NCBI RefSeq assembly: GCF_000745265.1
Contig: NZ_JQNN01000001.1
Span: 4,340,001-4,404,000 of the forward strand
DNA length: 64,000 nucleotides
Direction of reading: 5' to 3'
Source: Massilia sp. 9096
GTDB lineage: Bacteria; Pseudomonadota; Gammaproteobacteria; Burkholderiales; Burkholderiaceae_D
Positions within the stretch are counted from its first letter, which is position 1. Every line of letters begins with the position of its first letter. Below the pieces are notes generated by a model, which searched no databases, was not told the origin of the DNA, and saw only the letters and a program-made list of their open reading frames with translations. A program made the translations under genes and the position numbers. This document shows, one piece after another, positions 1 through 10,178 of this stretch.

Positions 1-441
1 GTCAGCACGGAAAGTACGCAGACCCTGGCGCAGATCGCGACCGGCAGTACGGCGCTTTTGCCCGGCAATCCAAAACGCTACCGCTCCATCGAACTCGTCC
101 TTGACGACGTCGAAGTCAGCGAAATCGGAAAAGCAGGAGGATATTACTACCAAGTGGTCCTGAGCATCCCCGTAGCGACGGCCGCCGCAAGCAGGTCGAG
201 AACCATCCTCATCGGCACACTGGGCCCGTTCAAGATCAATGGGGCGGCGCATCATCATGGCGGCGGCCCTGTGCAGTTGCGCTACCGAATCGACCGCAGC
301 GCCTTCGACAAGGCGTCATCGCGATCCGGCGCCATGTCGGTTTGGTTTGTACGGGTCAGTGGGGACCAGAGTCCCAAAGGCGGCGTCATCGGGCTTGGCG
401 AAGTGCGGCTGGAAACCTCGACCGAGGAACAGGATCCGTAG
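1..441 (+). CDS. C-terminal part of an unidentified protein (5' end outside window)
   Basis: The reading frame is open from base 1 to the TAG at 439-441, so about 146 C-terminal residues of a longer protein are present. The visible part looks like a beta-rich domain: RSIELVLDDVEV, then YYYQVVLSIPV, then a GTLGPFKING segment followed by HHHGGG, then a strand-like VQLRYRID and a closing IGLGEVRLE. This arrangement loosely resembles the C-terminal domain found after the copper domain in tyrosinase/polyphenol-oxidase proteins, but no catalytic part is in the window, so the family is a guess. A TTG at 58 is an internal codon, not the likely start. The GNAT-type gene follows 53 bp downstream on the same strand. 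Confidence 0.6.
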   Translation, partial: VSTESTQTLAQIATGSTALLPGNPKRYRSIELVLDDVEVSEIGKAGGYYYQVVLSIPVATAAASRSRTILIGTLGPFKINGAAHHHGGGPVQLRYRIDRSAFDKASSRSGAMSVWFVRVSGDQSPKGGVIGLGEVRLETSTEEQDP

Positions 442-494
442 TCAGGCAATCTGCATCGAAATGGCGGCTGCATCCTCATTTTAGGGTGAATTTC

Positions 495-1643
495 ATGTCG
501 AATGGTTCCGCTATCATTGAACCTGAATACCCGGCCGTACAGCCGCCGCGTGATCAGGCGTCGCCGCATGAGATCTCGATTTCATGCTACGACGTCGTGC
601 CGCCGTCACTCGACGACGAGCTGGTGCGGTTGTACCAGCACATGAATTCCTCGCTTTGCCACCATGCCGTTGCGCGCAGGGCGCGGCATGCTCACGCCTA
701 TGTCGCGCGCCGGGGCGAGCAGGCGCTGGCGGTTTTCTTGTTCGAGCGTGAGAACAGCAGCATCGTGGTGTTCAATGAAATGATGCAGCTTGCGGCGGAA
801 GAAATCGAACGGTTCGCAAAGGCCATGTTCAGCCGCTTTCCTTCGGTCTCGCGGGTCTCGTTTTCCAAGATCGGCAAGGACATCGGAACGCTGTCGCTGC
901 CTTGGCAACAATACGGGCAGGCCGAGGATATCGTGGTGAGTTTGCCTGAAACTCCCGAGGCCTATCTGTCCCGCCTGGGTTCCAAATTGCGCCACAACAT
1001 CCGGCACCAGATGAAATCGATTTGCGCCGACTTTCCCGCGTTTTCGTTCGAAACCTATGAGAACCAGGCAATCGCTGAACAGCATGTGTCAGACCTCATC
1101 GAGTTAAAGAAAGTTAACATCGACGAAAAACGCATCAAATTCGGCGTAACGCCCGAAGACGCTGAGTGGATGATCGAGCGGGCAAAGACCCATGGCATGC
1201 TGGTGGTTGCCCTGCTCGACGGTAAAGTATGCGGCGGCAGTTTGAGCTTTCGTCTTGGGGACCATTATTTTTCGCATCTGAACGGCTACGACCCGCGATT
1301 TGCAAAATACAGCCTGGGCATGCTGTGCTGCTATCTCGCCATCAAGGAACAGATCGAGCGTGGGGCGAAGGAGGCGCATCTGCTGTGGGGACGTAACCCG
1401 TACAAATTCAAGCTGCTCGGCGTACAGCGCGATTTGGCCAACCTGGATATCTACCGGTCGCGTATGCAGTATTACCTGCATTGCCATCGTGTCTTTAGAA
1501 ATGCACGCAATAATTTCGTTGAGAAGCAAAAGCAGATGCTGCTGGAAAATACGCAACGCAGCGGTTTGATGCCCTCCCTGCTGGGCCGGATCGTCAAGGT
1601 CATGCGAACGATCAAGCGCTCGAACTTTCGACCTGCCAGCTGA
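495..1643 (+). CDS. GNAT-fold acyltransferase, FemAB/BioF2-like (382 aa)
   Basis: Predicted N-acyltransferase of the two-lobed FemAB-like group (Acetyltransf_6), soluble. The signature is the lysine/arginine-rich stretch SKLRHNIRHQMKS near residue 170, followed by a C-terminal GNAT lobe with a core strand (LVVALLDGKVCGGSL) and HYFSHLNGYDPRFAKYSLG before an acyl-CoA binding helix. Such proteins are often linked to exopolysaccharide or cell-envelope modification, but the substrate cannot be read here. The ATG at 495 has AGGGTGA six bases upstream. The frame is open back to 342, but that part lacks a ribosome site and looks non-coding. The gene converges on glmS. Confidence 0.8.
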   Translation: MSNGSAIIEPEYPAVQPPRDQASPHEISISCYDVVPPSLDDELVRLYQHMNSSLCHHAVARRARHAHAYVARRGEQALAVFLFERENSSIVVFNEMMQLAAEEIERFAKAMFSRFPSVSRVSFSKIGKDIGTLSLPWQQYGQAEDIVVSLPETPEAYLSRLGSKLRHNIRHQMKSICADFPAFSFETYENQAIAEQHVSDLIELKKVNIDEKRIKFGVTPEDAEWMIERAKTHGMLVVALLDGKVCGGSLSFRLGDHYFSHLNGYDPRFAKYSLGMLCCYLAIKEQIERGAKEAHLLWGRNPYKFKLLGVQRDLANLDIYRSRMQYYLHCHRVFRNARNNFVEKQKQMLLENTQRSGLMPSLLGRIVKVMRTIKRSNFRPAS

Positions 1644-1671
1644 TTCGCACTGATGGCGCGGCGGGAGCTAC

Positions 1672-1706
1672 TGAAAAAATGCCGGCCTGAAAACTCAGGC
1701 CGGCAC
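1672..1706 (-). terminator. Intrinsic terminator of glmS
   Basis: An 11-bp perfect stem (TGCCGGCCTGA at 1680-1690 pairing with 1695-1705, four-base loop) is followed on the minus strand by a T tract (plus-strand A run at 1674-1679). It lies 64 bp after the glmS stop codon and between two convergent genes. On the plus strand no T run follows, so it serves glmS. Confidence 0.85.
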
Positions 1707-1769
1707 CTTAGATACCTGGCGGAAACGGATTACAAGCAGAAACGAACGGCCCGATTCCCCTCAAGGGAC

Positions 1770-3599
1770 TTACTCCACCGTCACCGACTTCGCCAGGTTG
1801 CGCGGCTTGTCGACGTCGGTGCCGCGCGCCAGCGCAGTGTGGTAAGCCAGCAGCTGCAACGCAGCGACGTGCAGGATTGGCGACAGCAGACCGTAGTGTT
1901 CCGGCAGGCGGATCACGTGCAGGCCGTCACCCGAGGTGATGTGGGTGTCGACGTCGGCGAACACGTACAACTGGCCGCCGCGGGCGCGCACTTCCTGCAT
2001 GTTCGACTTCAGCTTTTCCAGCAGCGCATCGTTCGGGGCGATGGTCACGACCGGCATCTCTTCGGTCACCAGCGCCAGTGGGCCGTGCTTCAGCTCGCCC
2101 GCCGGATAGGCTTCGGCGTGGATGTACGAGATTTCCTTGAGTTTCAAGGCGCCTTCCAGCGCGATCGGGTAGTGGATGCCGCGGCCCAGGAACAGCGCGT
2201 TTTCCTTGCGTGCGAATTCCTCGGCCCAGGCGATGACTTGCGGCTCGAGCGCCAGCACCGAGCTCAGTGCGACCGGCAGGTGGCGCATCTGCTTCAGGTA
2301 GTTCGCTTCCTGCTCGTCGTCCAGGCGGCCGTTGACTTGCGCCAGCGTCAGCGTCAGCAGGAATAGCGCGGCCAGCTGCGTGGTGAAGGCCTTGGTCGAG
2401 GCGACGCCGACTTCGACGCCAGCGCGCGTGATGTAGGCCAGTTTGCACTCGCGCACCATGGCGCTGGTCGAGACGTTGCAGATGGTGAGGGTGTGGTGCA
2501 TGCCCAGGCTGCGCGCGTGTTTCAAAGCGGCCAGGGTATCGGCGGTTTCGCCCGACTGCGAAATCGTCACGACCAGCGTCTGCGGGTTCGGCACACTGTC
2601 GCGATAACGGTATTCGCTGGCGATTTCGACGTTGACCGGGATTTTCGCCACCGATTCGATCCAGTACTTGGCGGTCAGGCCGGCGTAGTAGCTGGTGCCG
2701 CAGGCCAGGATCAGCACGCGGTCGATTTCCTTGAACACGCGGTAGGCCTGGTCGCCGAACAGTTCCGGCATGATGCCGGTGACGCCTTCCAGCGTGTCGC
2801 CGACCACGCGCGGCTGCTCGAAGATTTCCTTCTGCATGTAGTGGCGGTATGGGCCCAGCTCGGCGGCGCCGGTGTGCGCGTGCACGGTCTTGACCTCGCG
2901 CTCGACCGGACGGCCGTCGGCGTCGACGATCCAGACGCGCGCCAGTTGCAGGTCGACCACGTCGCCTTCTTCCAGATAAATGATCTGGTCGGTGGTACCG
3001 GCCAGCGCCATCGCGTCGGACGCGACGAAATTTTCACCTTTGCCGATGCCGACGATCAGCGGCGAACCCTGGCGTGCGGCGACGACGCGATGCGGCTCTT
3101 CGCGGCAGAACACGGCGATCGCGTAGGCGCCATGCAGGCGCTTGACGGCCTGCTGCACGGTGGCGAACAAGTCGCCGTCGTACATGTGGTCCACGAGGTG
3201 GGCGATGACTTCGGTATCGGTCTGGCTCTGGAACACGTAGCCGAGTTCGGTCAGTTCGCTGCGCAGCTCGTCATGGTTTTCGATGATGCCGTTATGCACC
3301 AGCGCGATGCGGGCATTGTCTTCGCTTGGCGAGAAGTGCGGGTGCGCGTTGCGGGTGGCCGGGGCGCCGTGGGTGGCCCAGCGGGTATGGGCGATGCCCG
3401 TGAAACCCTGCAAATGCGTTTCCTGGATCTGCGCTTCGAGGTCGGCCACGCGCGAGGTGCTGCGCGAACGCGCCAGATGCCCATCCACGTGCAGTGCAAC
3501 GCCGCAGGAATCGTAGCCACGGTACTCGAGACGCTTCAGACCTTCGAGCAGGATAGGGGTAATGTTACGCTGGGCTACTGCTCCGACGATACCACACAT
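1770..3599 (-). CDS. glmS: Glutamine--fructose-6-phosphate aminotransferase (isomerizing)
   Basis: Makes glucosamine-6-phosphate from fructose-6-phosphate and glutamine, the first committed step to UDP-GlcNAc for peptidoglycan and LPS; cytosolic. The 609 residues match the usual length. The start chosen puts MCGIVGAV at the N-terminus, because Cys2 is the glutaminase nucleophile after Met removal; an 11-codon upstream extension is rejected for that reason. The N-terminal class II glutaminase domain ([16 protein letters not shown]) is followed by two SIS sugar-isomerase domains, with the C-terminal [12 protein letters not shown] typical of the family. It is transcribed divergently from an AsnC/Lrp regulator, and glmU, the next enzyme but one in the pathway, lies 1 kb away. 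No glmS ribozyme-like leader is seen. Confidence 0.98.
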   Translation of the reverse strand: MCGIVGAVAQRNITPILLEGLKRLEYRGYDSCGVALHVDGHLARSRSTSRVADLEAQIQETHLQGFTGIAHTRWATHGAPATRNAHPHFSPSEDNARIALVHNGIIENHDELRSELTELGYVFQSQTDTEVIAHLVDHMYDGDLFATVQQAVKRLHGAYAIAVFCREEPHRVVAARQGSPLIVGIGKGENFVASDAMALAGTTDQIIYLEEGDVVDLQLARVWIVDADGRPVEREVKTVHAHTGAAELGPYRHYMQKEIFEQPRVVGDTLEGVTGIMPELFGDQAYRVFKEIDRVLILACGTSYYAGLTAKYWIESVAKIPVNVEIASEYRYRDSVPNPQTLVVTISQSGETADTLAALKHARSLGMHHTLTICNVSTSAMVRECKLAYITRAGVEVGVASTKAFTTQLAALFLLTLTLAQVNGRLDDEQEANYLKQMRHLPVALSSVLALEPQVIAWAEEFARKENALFLGRGIHYPIALEGALKLKEISYIHAEAYPAGELKHGPLALVTEEMPVVTIAPNDALLEKLKSNMQEVRARGGQLYVFADVDTHITSGDGLHVIRLPEHYGLLSPILHVAALQLLAYHTALARGTDVDKPRNLAKSVTVE

Positions 3600-3643
3600 G
3601 GTAAGGCTCCAATAAAAGTTGATTAATATCACTAATGTAGATC

Positions 3644-3679
3644 ATAAGGCGTGAAATATGCTTTCTGTGCGCGCCTTAT
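3644..3679. promoter_or_regulatory. Inverted repeat in the glmS / AsnC-regulator divergent region
   Basis: Perfect 8-bp arms ATAAGGCG (3644-3651) and CGCCTTAT (3672-3679) separated by 20 bp, inside the AT-rich 150-bp region between two divergent genes. It could be an operator for the adjacent regulator or a hairpin in the glmS leader. No clear sigma70 promoter could be assigned with confidence. Confidence 0.35.
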
Positions 3680-3749
3680 TTTGATAGATTATTTCATACC
3701 TGCTTAGAAGAGAAATATTCTTTCATACTTCGTCGAATTTTTTTCAAAT

Positions 3750-4223
3750 ATGCCAAATCCAAGCGATCTATTGGACGATCTTGATCGTCGCATCCTGAAC
3801 GCATTACAGATTGATGCCACGCATACCAATGCCGAGTTAGCGGAATTGGTACACGTTTCGCCACCAACTTGCCTGCGCCGAGTCAAGCAGCTGACGGACA
3901 TTGGTGTTATCGAACGGCAAGTTGCGATCGTCGCACCGGAGAAGGTCGGCGTAAAACTGACTGCCATCGTCGAGATCACGCTCGATGTCCAGGCCGCCGA
4001 CCGGATGGCGGAATTCGAGCGCATCGTGGCGGCCGAGCCGGCCGTACTGCAGTGCTACCGTGTCTCGCCCGGGCCGGACTTCGTGCTGGTGGTGCAGGTG
4101 GCGGACATGCCTGCTTACCACGCCCTGGCGCACCGCCTGTTCACGACGCACAGCAATGTGCGCAACGTCAAAGCGTATTTTTCGACCTTCCGCAGCAAGT
4201 TCGAGACGCGCATTGCGGTGTAG
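3750..4223 (+). CDS. Lrp/AsnC-family transcriptional regulator
   Basis: 157-residue DNA-binding regulator of the feast/famine family. The N-terminal winged helix-turn-helix (LDDLDRRILNALQ, ELAELVHVSPPTCLRRVKQL, residues 8-60) is followed by the effector-binding RAM domain (residues about 70-145, including FVLVVQVADM). The ligand cannot be inferred. It is divergent from glmS, so autoregulation and control of glmS are possible. The second Lrp-type gene in the window (12,229-12,684) is only a distant paralogue. In E. coli an asnC gene also sits in the oriC neighbourhood, which makes the position notable. Confidence 0.9.
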   Translation: MPNPSDLLDDLDRRILNALQIDATHTNAELAELVHVSPPTCLRRVKQLTDIGVIERQVAIVAPEKVGVKLTAIVEITLDVQAADRMAEFERIVAAEPAVLQCYRVSPGPDFVLVVQVADMPAYHALAHRLFTTHSNVRNVKAYFSTFRSKFETRIAV

Positions 4224-4246
4224 TCCGGGTTTACAAAATCACAGGT

Positions 4247-4666
4247 CATCCACAGGGGCCTGTGAATAATGTGGATAAGCCTGGATTGACGGGCGGACAG
4301 CAAGAGCGAAGTCATGCACAGGTCATCCACACCATGCTGTGGACAAGCAGCCTAGAAAGTTCCCGAGGTACTGAACCGTGCCTGACGACGTCTCCTCAGC
4401 CTTGCGTCAGGAACATGATCTAACCGGGTCATCAGGTCCGGAAGCACAGGTTGCACTGTGGATAAGTTCAAGCACAGTAGCGACACGCCATGCAACAGAG
4501 TCATCTCCACAAGACAACAGGCCCGCCGGTTGACCGTGCGGGCCTGTGGATGACTCTGTGGACAGCGTGTTGAACGGGCTGTGCAAAGCCGGTGGATCAG
4601 CCTGTGTTTATCCTAGGGATATCCTGTGGCTTTGCTGTGGACCTGCCTTGTATAAACAGTGGATAA
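4247..4666. other. Non-coding cluster of DnaA-box-like sequences
   Basis: The 445 bp between the AsnC-type gene and glmU holds no convincing gene but is dense in DnaA-box-like 9-mers. Two are perfect TGTGGATAA (4270-4278 and 4457-4465). Near matches are TCATCCACA at 4247 and 4323, TGTGAATAA at 4261, TGTGGACAA at 4338, TGTGGATGA at 4545, TGTGGACAG at 4557 and AGTGGATAA at 4658. TCATCCACA (4323) and TGTGGACAA (4338) face each other across 6 bp. The set is compatible with DnaA binding or titration; no function is shown. Confidence 0.55.
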
Positions 4667-4668
4667 GT

Positions 4669-6045
4669 TTATTTCTTGACCTTGACCGGGCGCTTCCAGC
4701 CCTCGACCGTGATCTGCTTCGGCCGCGAGATGGTCAGCTTGCCGGCCGGCGCATCCTTGGTCAGCGTGGTGCCGGCGCCCAGCGTCGCGCCTTTACCCAC
4801 GGTGACCGGCGCCACCAGCTGGGTGTCGCTGCCGATGAAGGCCTCGTCCTCGATCGTGGTGCGGGATTTGTTGGCGCCATCGTAATTGCAGGTGATGGTG
4901 CCGGCGCCGATGTTGACGCGCGAGCCGACATCGGCATCGCCGACATAGGACAGGTGGTTGGCCTTGCTGTGCGCGGCGATCTTGCTGTTCTTGACTTCGA
5001 CGAAGTTGCCGATGTGAACATCTTCGCCCAAGCTGGTGCCCGGGCGCAGGCGCGCGTAAGGGCCGATCTGAGATTTGTCGCCGACGATCGCGTCTTCCAG
5101 GTGGCAGAACGGTTTGATCTGGGCCCCGGCCGCGACTTCGGTGTTGACCAGCACGCAGTGCGCGCCGATGGTCACGCCTTCGCCCAGCACCACGCGCCCT
5201 TCGAACACGCAGCCGACGTCGATGGTGACGTCGCGCCCGCAGACCAGCTCGCCGCGCACGTCGATGCGCGCCGGATCGAACAGGGTCACGCCCTTCTCCA
5301 ACAGGCTGGTCGCGATGTTGAGCTGGTGACGGCGCTCGAGCTCGGCCAGCTGCACCTTGCTGTTCACGCCCGCCACTTCCCATTCTGCCGATGGCTGCGC
5401 CGACACCACCGGCACGCCGGCGGCAACGGCCTGGGCCACGATGTCGGTCAGGTAGTACTCGCCCTGGGCATTGTTGTTTTGCAGGCCGTTGAGCCAGCCG
5501 TCCAGGTAGCGGGTCGGGATCACCATGATGCCGCTGTTGATTTCCTTGATGGCGCGCTGGGCCTCATCGGCATCCTTTTCTTCGACGATGCGCACGATGT
5601 TGCCGTTCTCGCGCACGATGCGGCCCAGGCCGAAAGGATTGTCCTGCACCACGGTCAGGATCGCCAGCTTGTCGTCGCCGGCCGCTTCGATCAGGCGCTG
5701 CAGGCTGGCGCCCGTGGTCAGCGGGACGTCGCCGTACAGCACCAGGGTCGGCGCCTGCGCGTCGATGTGCGGCAGTGCCTGGATCACGGCGTGCCCGGTG
5801 CCCAGCTGCGGCTGCTGCAGGGCGGTGTCGATCGCGACTTCACCCTCGGCGCTCCAGGCTTGAACCGCACTCGGCACCGCTGCGCCCCCATGCCCATAAA
5901 TCACGCATAATTTCTTCGGACTCAGGCTGCGAGCCGTATCGATAACGTGACGCAACAGCGGCTTGCCAGCCAAGGGATGCAAAACCTTTGGCAGGGCGGA
6001 TTGCATACGTTTGCCCATGCCGGCGGCGAGGATGACTACGTTCAT
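4669..6045 (-). CDS. glmU: Bifunctional UDP-GlcNAc pyrophosphorylase / glucosamine-1-phosphate acetyltransferase
   Basis: Catalyses the last two steps to UDP-GlcNAc: acetylation of GlcN-1-P, then uridylylation; cytosolic trimer. 458 residues against 456 in E. coli. The N-terminal nucleotidyltransferase domain starts with [11 protein letters not shown] and PKVLHPLAG. The C-terminal half is a left-handed beta-helix of hexapeptide repeats ([18 protein letters not shown]) with [16 protein letters not shown] and [15 protein letters not shown] for the acetyltransferase site. Only 36 bp separate its start from the divergent lipoprotein gene at 6082, so their promoters must overlap. Confidence 0.98.
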   Translation of the reverse strand: MNVVILAAGMGKRMQSALPKVLHPLAGKPLLRHVIDTARSLSPKKLCVIYGHGGAAVPSAVQAWSAEGEVAIDTALQQPQLGTGHAVIQALPHIDAQAPTLVLYGDVPLTTGASLQRLIEAAGDDKLAILTVVQDNPFGLGRIVRENGNIVRIVEEKDADEAQRAIKEINSGIMVIPTRYLDGWLNGLQNNNAQGEYYLTDIVAQAVAAGVPVVSAQPSAEWEVAGVNSKVQLAELERRHQLNIATSLLEKGVTLFDPARIDVRGELVCGRDVTIDVGCVFEGRVVLGEGVTIGAHCVLVNTEVAAGAQIKPFCHLEDAIVGDKSQIGPYARLRPGTSLGEDVHIGNFVEVKNSKIAAHSKANHLSYVGDADVGSRVNIGAGTITCNYDGANKSRTTIEDEAFIGSDTQLVAPVTVGKGATLGAGTTLTKDAPAGKLTISRPKQITVEGWKRPVKVKK

Positions 6046-6081
6046 AAGCCGTTCTCAAGTAAAGTTTGTCGTTGGAAAAAT

Positions 6082-6978
6082 ATGAAAAAGTTTAACACGC
6101 CCCAAACCCTGTTCCAGCGCGCACGCATGATGCTGCTGGTCGCCATGATGGTGCTGATCGCTGGCTGCAGCGCGATCCGCCTGACATACAACCACGGTGA
6201 CACGCTGCTGTACTGGTGGTTGAACGCATATCTCGATCTCGACAGCGACCAGACCGACTGGGTCAAGAAAGATATCGATAATCTGTTCCAATGGCACCGC
6301 AGCACCCAGCTGCGCGACTATGCCGGCTTGCTGGCCAAGATGCAGCGCCAGTTGGCCGACGGCAACGTGACGCAGGATGAGCTGCTGTCCGACTACCGCG
6401 ACATCAAGACGCGTACCGAGTTGCTAGCGTTCAAGGCGCTGCCTCAGCTGGCGGACCTGGCCATGTCGATCAAGCCGGACCAGATCGAACAAATGGAAAA
6501 GAAGTTCGCCAAGAACAATGACAAATTCCGCCGCGATTTCATGAGCGGCAGTGTCGAAGACCAGAAAAACGCGCGCTATAAAAAGGCGATGGAGCAGCTG
6601 AATCTGTGGTTCGGCAGTTTCAGCCGCGAGCAGGAAGCGCAATTGCGCAAGGCGTCCGATGCGCGCCCGCTCGACAACGACGTCTGGATGCAGGAGCGCG
6701 TGCTGCGGCAAAAGAAAATCATCGCGCTGCTGCAGCGCATTCACCAGCAAAAGATGAACAAGGAGCAGACCATGTCGGCGATTCACGACCTGCTGCGTGA
6801 TTTCTTCGACCGCATGGAGGCGCCGGACCGCAAGGCATTCTTCGATGCTTATGTCGACAGCACCTCGAAGTTCATCCTGTCGGCGATCCGCATCACCACG
6901 CCGGACCAGAAAGCCCATGCACAGCAACGCATGCAAGGCTGGATCAACGATTTCAACGCGCTCGCCGCTAATAAATAG
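6082..6978 (+). CDS. DUF6279 family lipoprotein
   Basis: 298-residue predicted lipoprotein. A basic N-terminus and hydrophobic segment (MLLVAMMVLIAGCSA) end in a lipobox with Cys near residue 31, so it should be processed by signal peptidase II. The mature part begins IRLTYNHGDTLLYWWL and is then almost entirely charged helices (DQTDWVKKDIDNLFQWH, EQMEKKFAKNN), typical of the DUF6279 family, whose function is unknown. The start at 6082 gives a proper signal sequence; the frame is open further upstream but that part overlaps glmU and has no signal. The next gene, rsmD, follows 62 bp later. Confidence 0.85.
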   Translation: MKKFNTPQTLFQRARMMLLVAMMVLIAGCSAIRLTYNHGDTLLYWWLNAYLDLDSDQTDWVKKDIDNLFQWHRSTQLRDYAGLLAKMQRQLADGNVTQDELLSDYRDIKTRTELLAFKALPQLADLAMSIKPDQIEQMEKKFAKNNDKFRRDFMSGSVEDQKNARYKKAMEQLNLWFGSFSREQEAQLRKASDARPLDNDVWMQERVLRQKKIIALLQRIHQQKMNKEQTMSAIHDLLRDFFDRMEAPDRKAFFDAYVDSTSKFILSAIRITTPDQKAHAQQRMQGWINDFNALAANK

Positions 6979-7040
6979 ACGGATTGTCAGCGCAGCGAAG
7001 GACGGCACGCGGCTCGGACAACGCGTGCTATAGTCCGGCC

Positions 7041-7715
7041 ATGCAAAAGAAGAAGTCCGCTCCTCCCTCTTATCCACGCCGTCCCGGGCCGCCACAGCAA
7101 GTGCGCATCATCGGCGGCGCCTGGAAACGCACCCCGCTGCCGGTGCTCGACGCCCTCGGACTGCGCCCGACGCCCGACCGCGTGCGCGAAACCGTATTCA
7201 ACTGGATCAATCACCAGCTGCCCGGCGCCTGGGCGCAAGTCGATTGCCTCGACCTGTTCGCCGGTAGCGGCGCGCTCGGCTTCGAAGCGGCCAGCCGCGG
7301 CGCGCGCAGCGTCACCATGGTCGACAGCTTTTTTCCCGTGGTGCGCCAGCTCGAAACGAACAAACAAAAACTGAAGGCCGACACGGTATCGGTGCTGCGC
7401 GCGGACGCGCTCGCGCTCGCGCGCGACCTGGCGCAGCGTGGCCAGCGCTTCGGCCTGATCTTCCTGGATCCGCCTTATCAACAGGATTTCCTGAGCCAGG
7501 CGCTGCCGCTGTGCGCCGGCCTGCTCGCGCCGGGCGGCCTGGTCTACGCCGAGTCGGGTGCAGTGCTGCCGTTTGGCGACGACGAGGCGTCGGACACGTC
7601 CGACGCCTCCGACGCATCCAACGTGTCGGGCCCGCCGGACTGGCTGGCGCCGTGGCAGCCGATCCGCTCTGACAAGGCCGGCATGGTGCATTACACCTTG
7701 TTGAAATTACGATAA
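7041..7715 (+). CDS. rsmD: 16S rRNA (guanine(966)-N2)-methyltransferase
   Basis: Methylates G966 of 16S rRNA in the small subunit using SAM. The Rossmann-type fold carries CLDLFAGSGALGFEA (SAM motif I) and LIFLDPPYQQDF (catalytic DPPY). The N-terminal RIIGGAWKRTPLPV and RPTPDRVRETVFNW are characteristic. The ATG at 7041 is chosen over an in-frame ATG at 6984 because conserved sequence begins just after it. Unusual: before the C-terminal strand there is an acidic, serine-rich insert (DDEASDTSDASDASN, DNA 7579-7623) made of short repeats. rsmD and coaD are commonly adjacent in proteobacteria. Confidence 0.95.
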   Translation: MQKKKSAPPSYPRRPGPPQQVRIIGGAWKRTPLPVLDALGLRPTPDRVRETVFNWINHQLPGAWAQVDCLDLFAGSGALGFEAASRGARSVTMVDSFFPVVRQLETNKQKLKADTVSVLRADALALARDLAQRGQRFGLIFLDPPYQQDFLSQALPLCAGLLAPGGLVYAESGAVLPFGDDEASDTSDASDASNVSGPPDWLAPWQPIRSDKAGMVHYTLLKLR

Positions 7716-7759
7716 GCCGGCTGCAGGTACAGCGTTTGGCTCGGCACGTGCCCGGTTAA

Positions 7760-8678
<919 letters not shown>

Positions 8679-8781
8679 CAGCTTCCCTAGTCCCTCGCAG
8701 CCCCTGTCCGCTCGGCAAGCGTCCGAGCCGCTATTCATTGCGTGTAAACGGAATATATAAAGGCCGTGGTATGCTGGTTTC

Positions 8782-9327
8782 ATGAGCGAGCCAGCCTACA
8801 ACGATCTGCGCACGGAGTTGCCTCCTTCGGTCAGCGCGAACATCGGCACCATCGCCGAATTTTCCGCTCGCCATTCTGAGCATTTATCTGCGACCCAGCG
8901 TTTTGTCGAAAAGACGGCTGGCATCCTGGGCAGCCCGGGCTATGTTGCGGTGAACATCATTTTCATCGTGTTGTGGATCGCGCTCAACCTGCTGATGCCC
9001 GACCTCGGCCATAAGCGCATCGACGACCCACCCTTCTTCTGGCTACAGGGCATTATCAGTTTGAACGCCTTCATCATTTCGACCACAGTCCTGATCCGCC
9101 AGAACCGGATGTCGAAACTCGCTGACCACCATGCCCACCTCGACCTGCAAGTCAATCTGCTGACCGACGAAAAGTGCAGCAAAATTATCGCCTTGCTCGA
9201 AGAATTGCGTCATGACTTGCCAAACGTCGACACCAAGACCGACCGCGAAGCGGACGAGCTGGCCAAACCAGCCGATCCCAGGGCCGTACTGAGTGCAATC
9301 GAGCGCGAGCAAGATCCTTCCTGCTGA
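8782..9327 (+). CDS. DUF1003 domain membrane protein
   Basis: 181-residue inner-membrane protein with two predicted transmembrane helices (about residues 54-72, YVAVNIIFIVLWIALNLL, and 85-105, FFWLQGIISLNAFIISTTVL) followed by a cytosolic tail beginning IRQNRMSKLADHHAHLDLQVN, the conserved DUF1003 segment. The charged C-terminus is variable. Function unknown in the family. It stands alone between the ferredoxin and the chalcone-isomerase-like gene. Confidence 0.88.
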   Translation: MSEPAYNDLRTELPPSVSANIGTIAEFSARHSEHLSATQRFVEKTAGILGSPGYVAVNIIFIVLWIALNLLMPDLGHKRIDDPPFFWLQGIISLNAFIISTTVLIRQNRMSKLADHHAHLDLQVNLLTDEKCSKIIALLEELRHDLPNVDTKTDREADELAKPADPRAVLSAIEREQDPSC

Positions 9328-9532
9328 ATCGACGCAAGCTCTGTCGGATGCGCCCAGCATCAGGGCGGCTCGACATATGGCCACAGCGTTGAAATAATCG
9401 CACATAAGGATTATGGAATTATTCGGTGCTCATTGGTTTGCACTAAATAAGCACGCTCATGCTATTCAATGCTGAGAGGCACAATGAACGCACTATTCGA
9501 TCCCTATAATATTAATTCCTGAGGAGAACTCC

Positions 9533-10132
9533 ATGATTTCAACGCCATCCAAGATCCGTGGCTTGTTGGCGGGCGCTGCGCTGGCCATGGCGGTCAGCCT
9601 GCCGGCCATAGCATCGGTCGACGTCAGCGGCTACAAATTCGACGATACCGCCCAGGTGGCCGGCAAAGAGCTCAAACTGAACGGCGCCGGCATGCGCACC
9701 AAATTCGTTGTCAAGGTTTATGCCGCCGGCTTGTACGTGCCCGACAAGAAAAACAACACGGCCGACATTCTCAAGGAAGAAGGCCCACGCCGCGTGACGA
9801 TCCAGATGGCGCGCGATGTCTCGTCCGAGGATTTCGGCAAGGCTTTCATGGAAGGCTTGAACGATAACGTCGACAAGAACGAAAAGCAGCGCATCGTGTC
9901 CCAGATCGGCAGGATGGGCGAGCTGTTCGCCAGTGTCAACGGCCTCAAGAAAGGTGATGTCCTGCACCTGGACTGGATTCCCGGTACCGGCACCCAAGCC
10001 GAATTGAACGGCAAAAAGCTGGGCGGCCCCATCCCGGACCTCAATTTTTATAACGCGATCCTGCGCATCTGGATAGGTGACAGGCCGGTCGACCGTTCGC
10101 TCAAGCCGGCGCTGCTGGGCGACGTCAAATAA
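9533..10132 (+). CDS. Secreted chalcone isomerase-like protein
   Basis: 199-residue protein with a Sec signal peptide (residues 1-27, cleavage after LPAIA or nearby) and a chalcone-isomerase-like fold: VDVSGYKFDDTAQVAGKEL, then KFVVKVYAAGLYVPDK, then a helical region, and HLDWIPGTGTQAELNGK near the end. In bacteria this family is thought to bind fatty acids or act in the periplasm rather than isomerise flavonoids. TATAAT at 9505-9510 may be a -10 box, and GAGGAG precedes the ATG at 9533. Followed by a strong terminator. Confidence 0.88.
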   Translation: MISTPSKIRGLLAGAALAMAVSLPAIASVDVSGYKFDDTAQVAGKELKLNGAGMRTKFVVKVYAAGLYVPDKKNNTADILKEEGPRRVTIQMARDVSSEDFGKAFMEGLNDNVDKNEKQRIVSQIGRMGELFASVNGLKKGDVLHLDWIPGTGTQAELNGKKLGGPIPDLNFYNAILRIWIGDRPVDRSLKPALLGDVK

Positions 10133-10153
10133 GCCTGTTATCCCCCCAAACGA

Positions 10154-10178
10154 CGCGGCCGAGTGCCGCGTTTTTTTT
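10154..10178 (+). terminator. Intrinsic terminator after the chalcone-isomerase-like gene
   Basis: Stem CGCGGC (10154-10159) / GCCGCG (10165-10170) with a 5-base loop, followed directly by eight T residues. It lies 21 bp past the stop codon. Confidence 0.88.

Noticed and set aside
3600..3749. glmS ribozyme/riboswitch in the leader
   Set aside because: No conserved core sequence is visible. That element is typical of Firmicutes; proteobacterial glmS is normally controlled by small RNAs.
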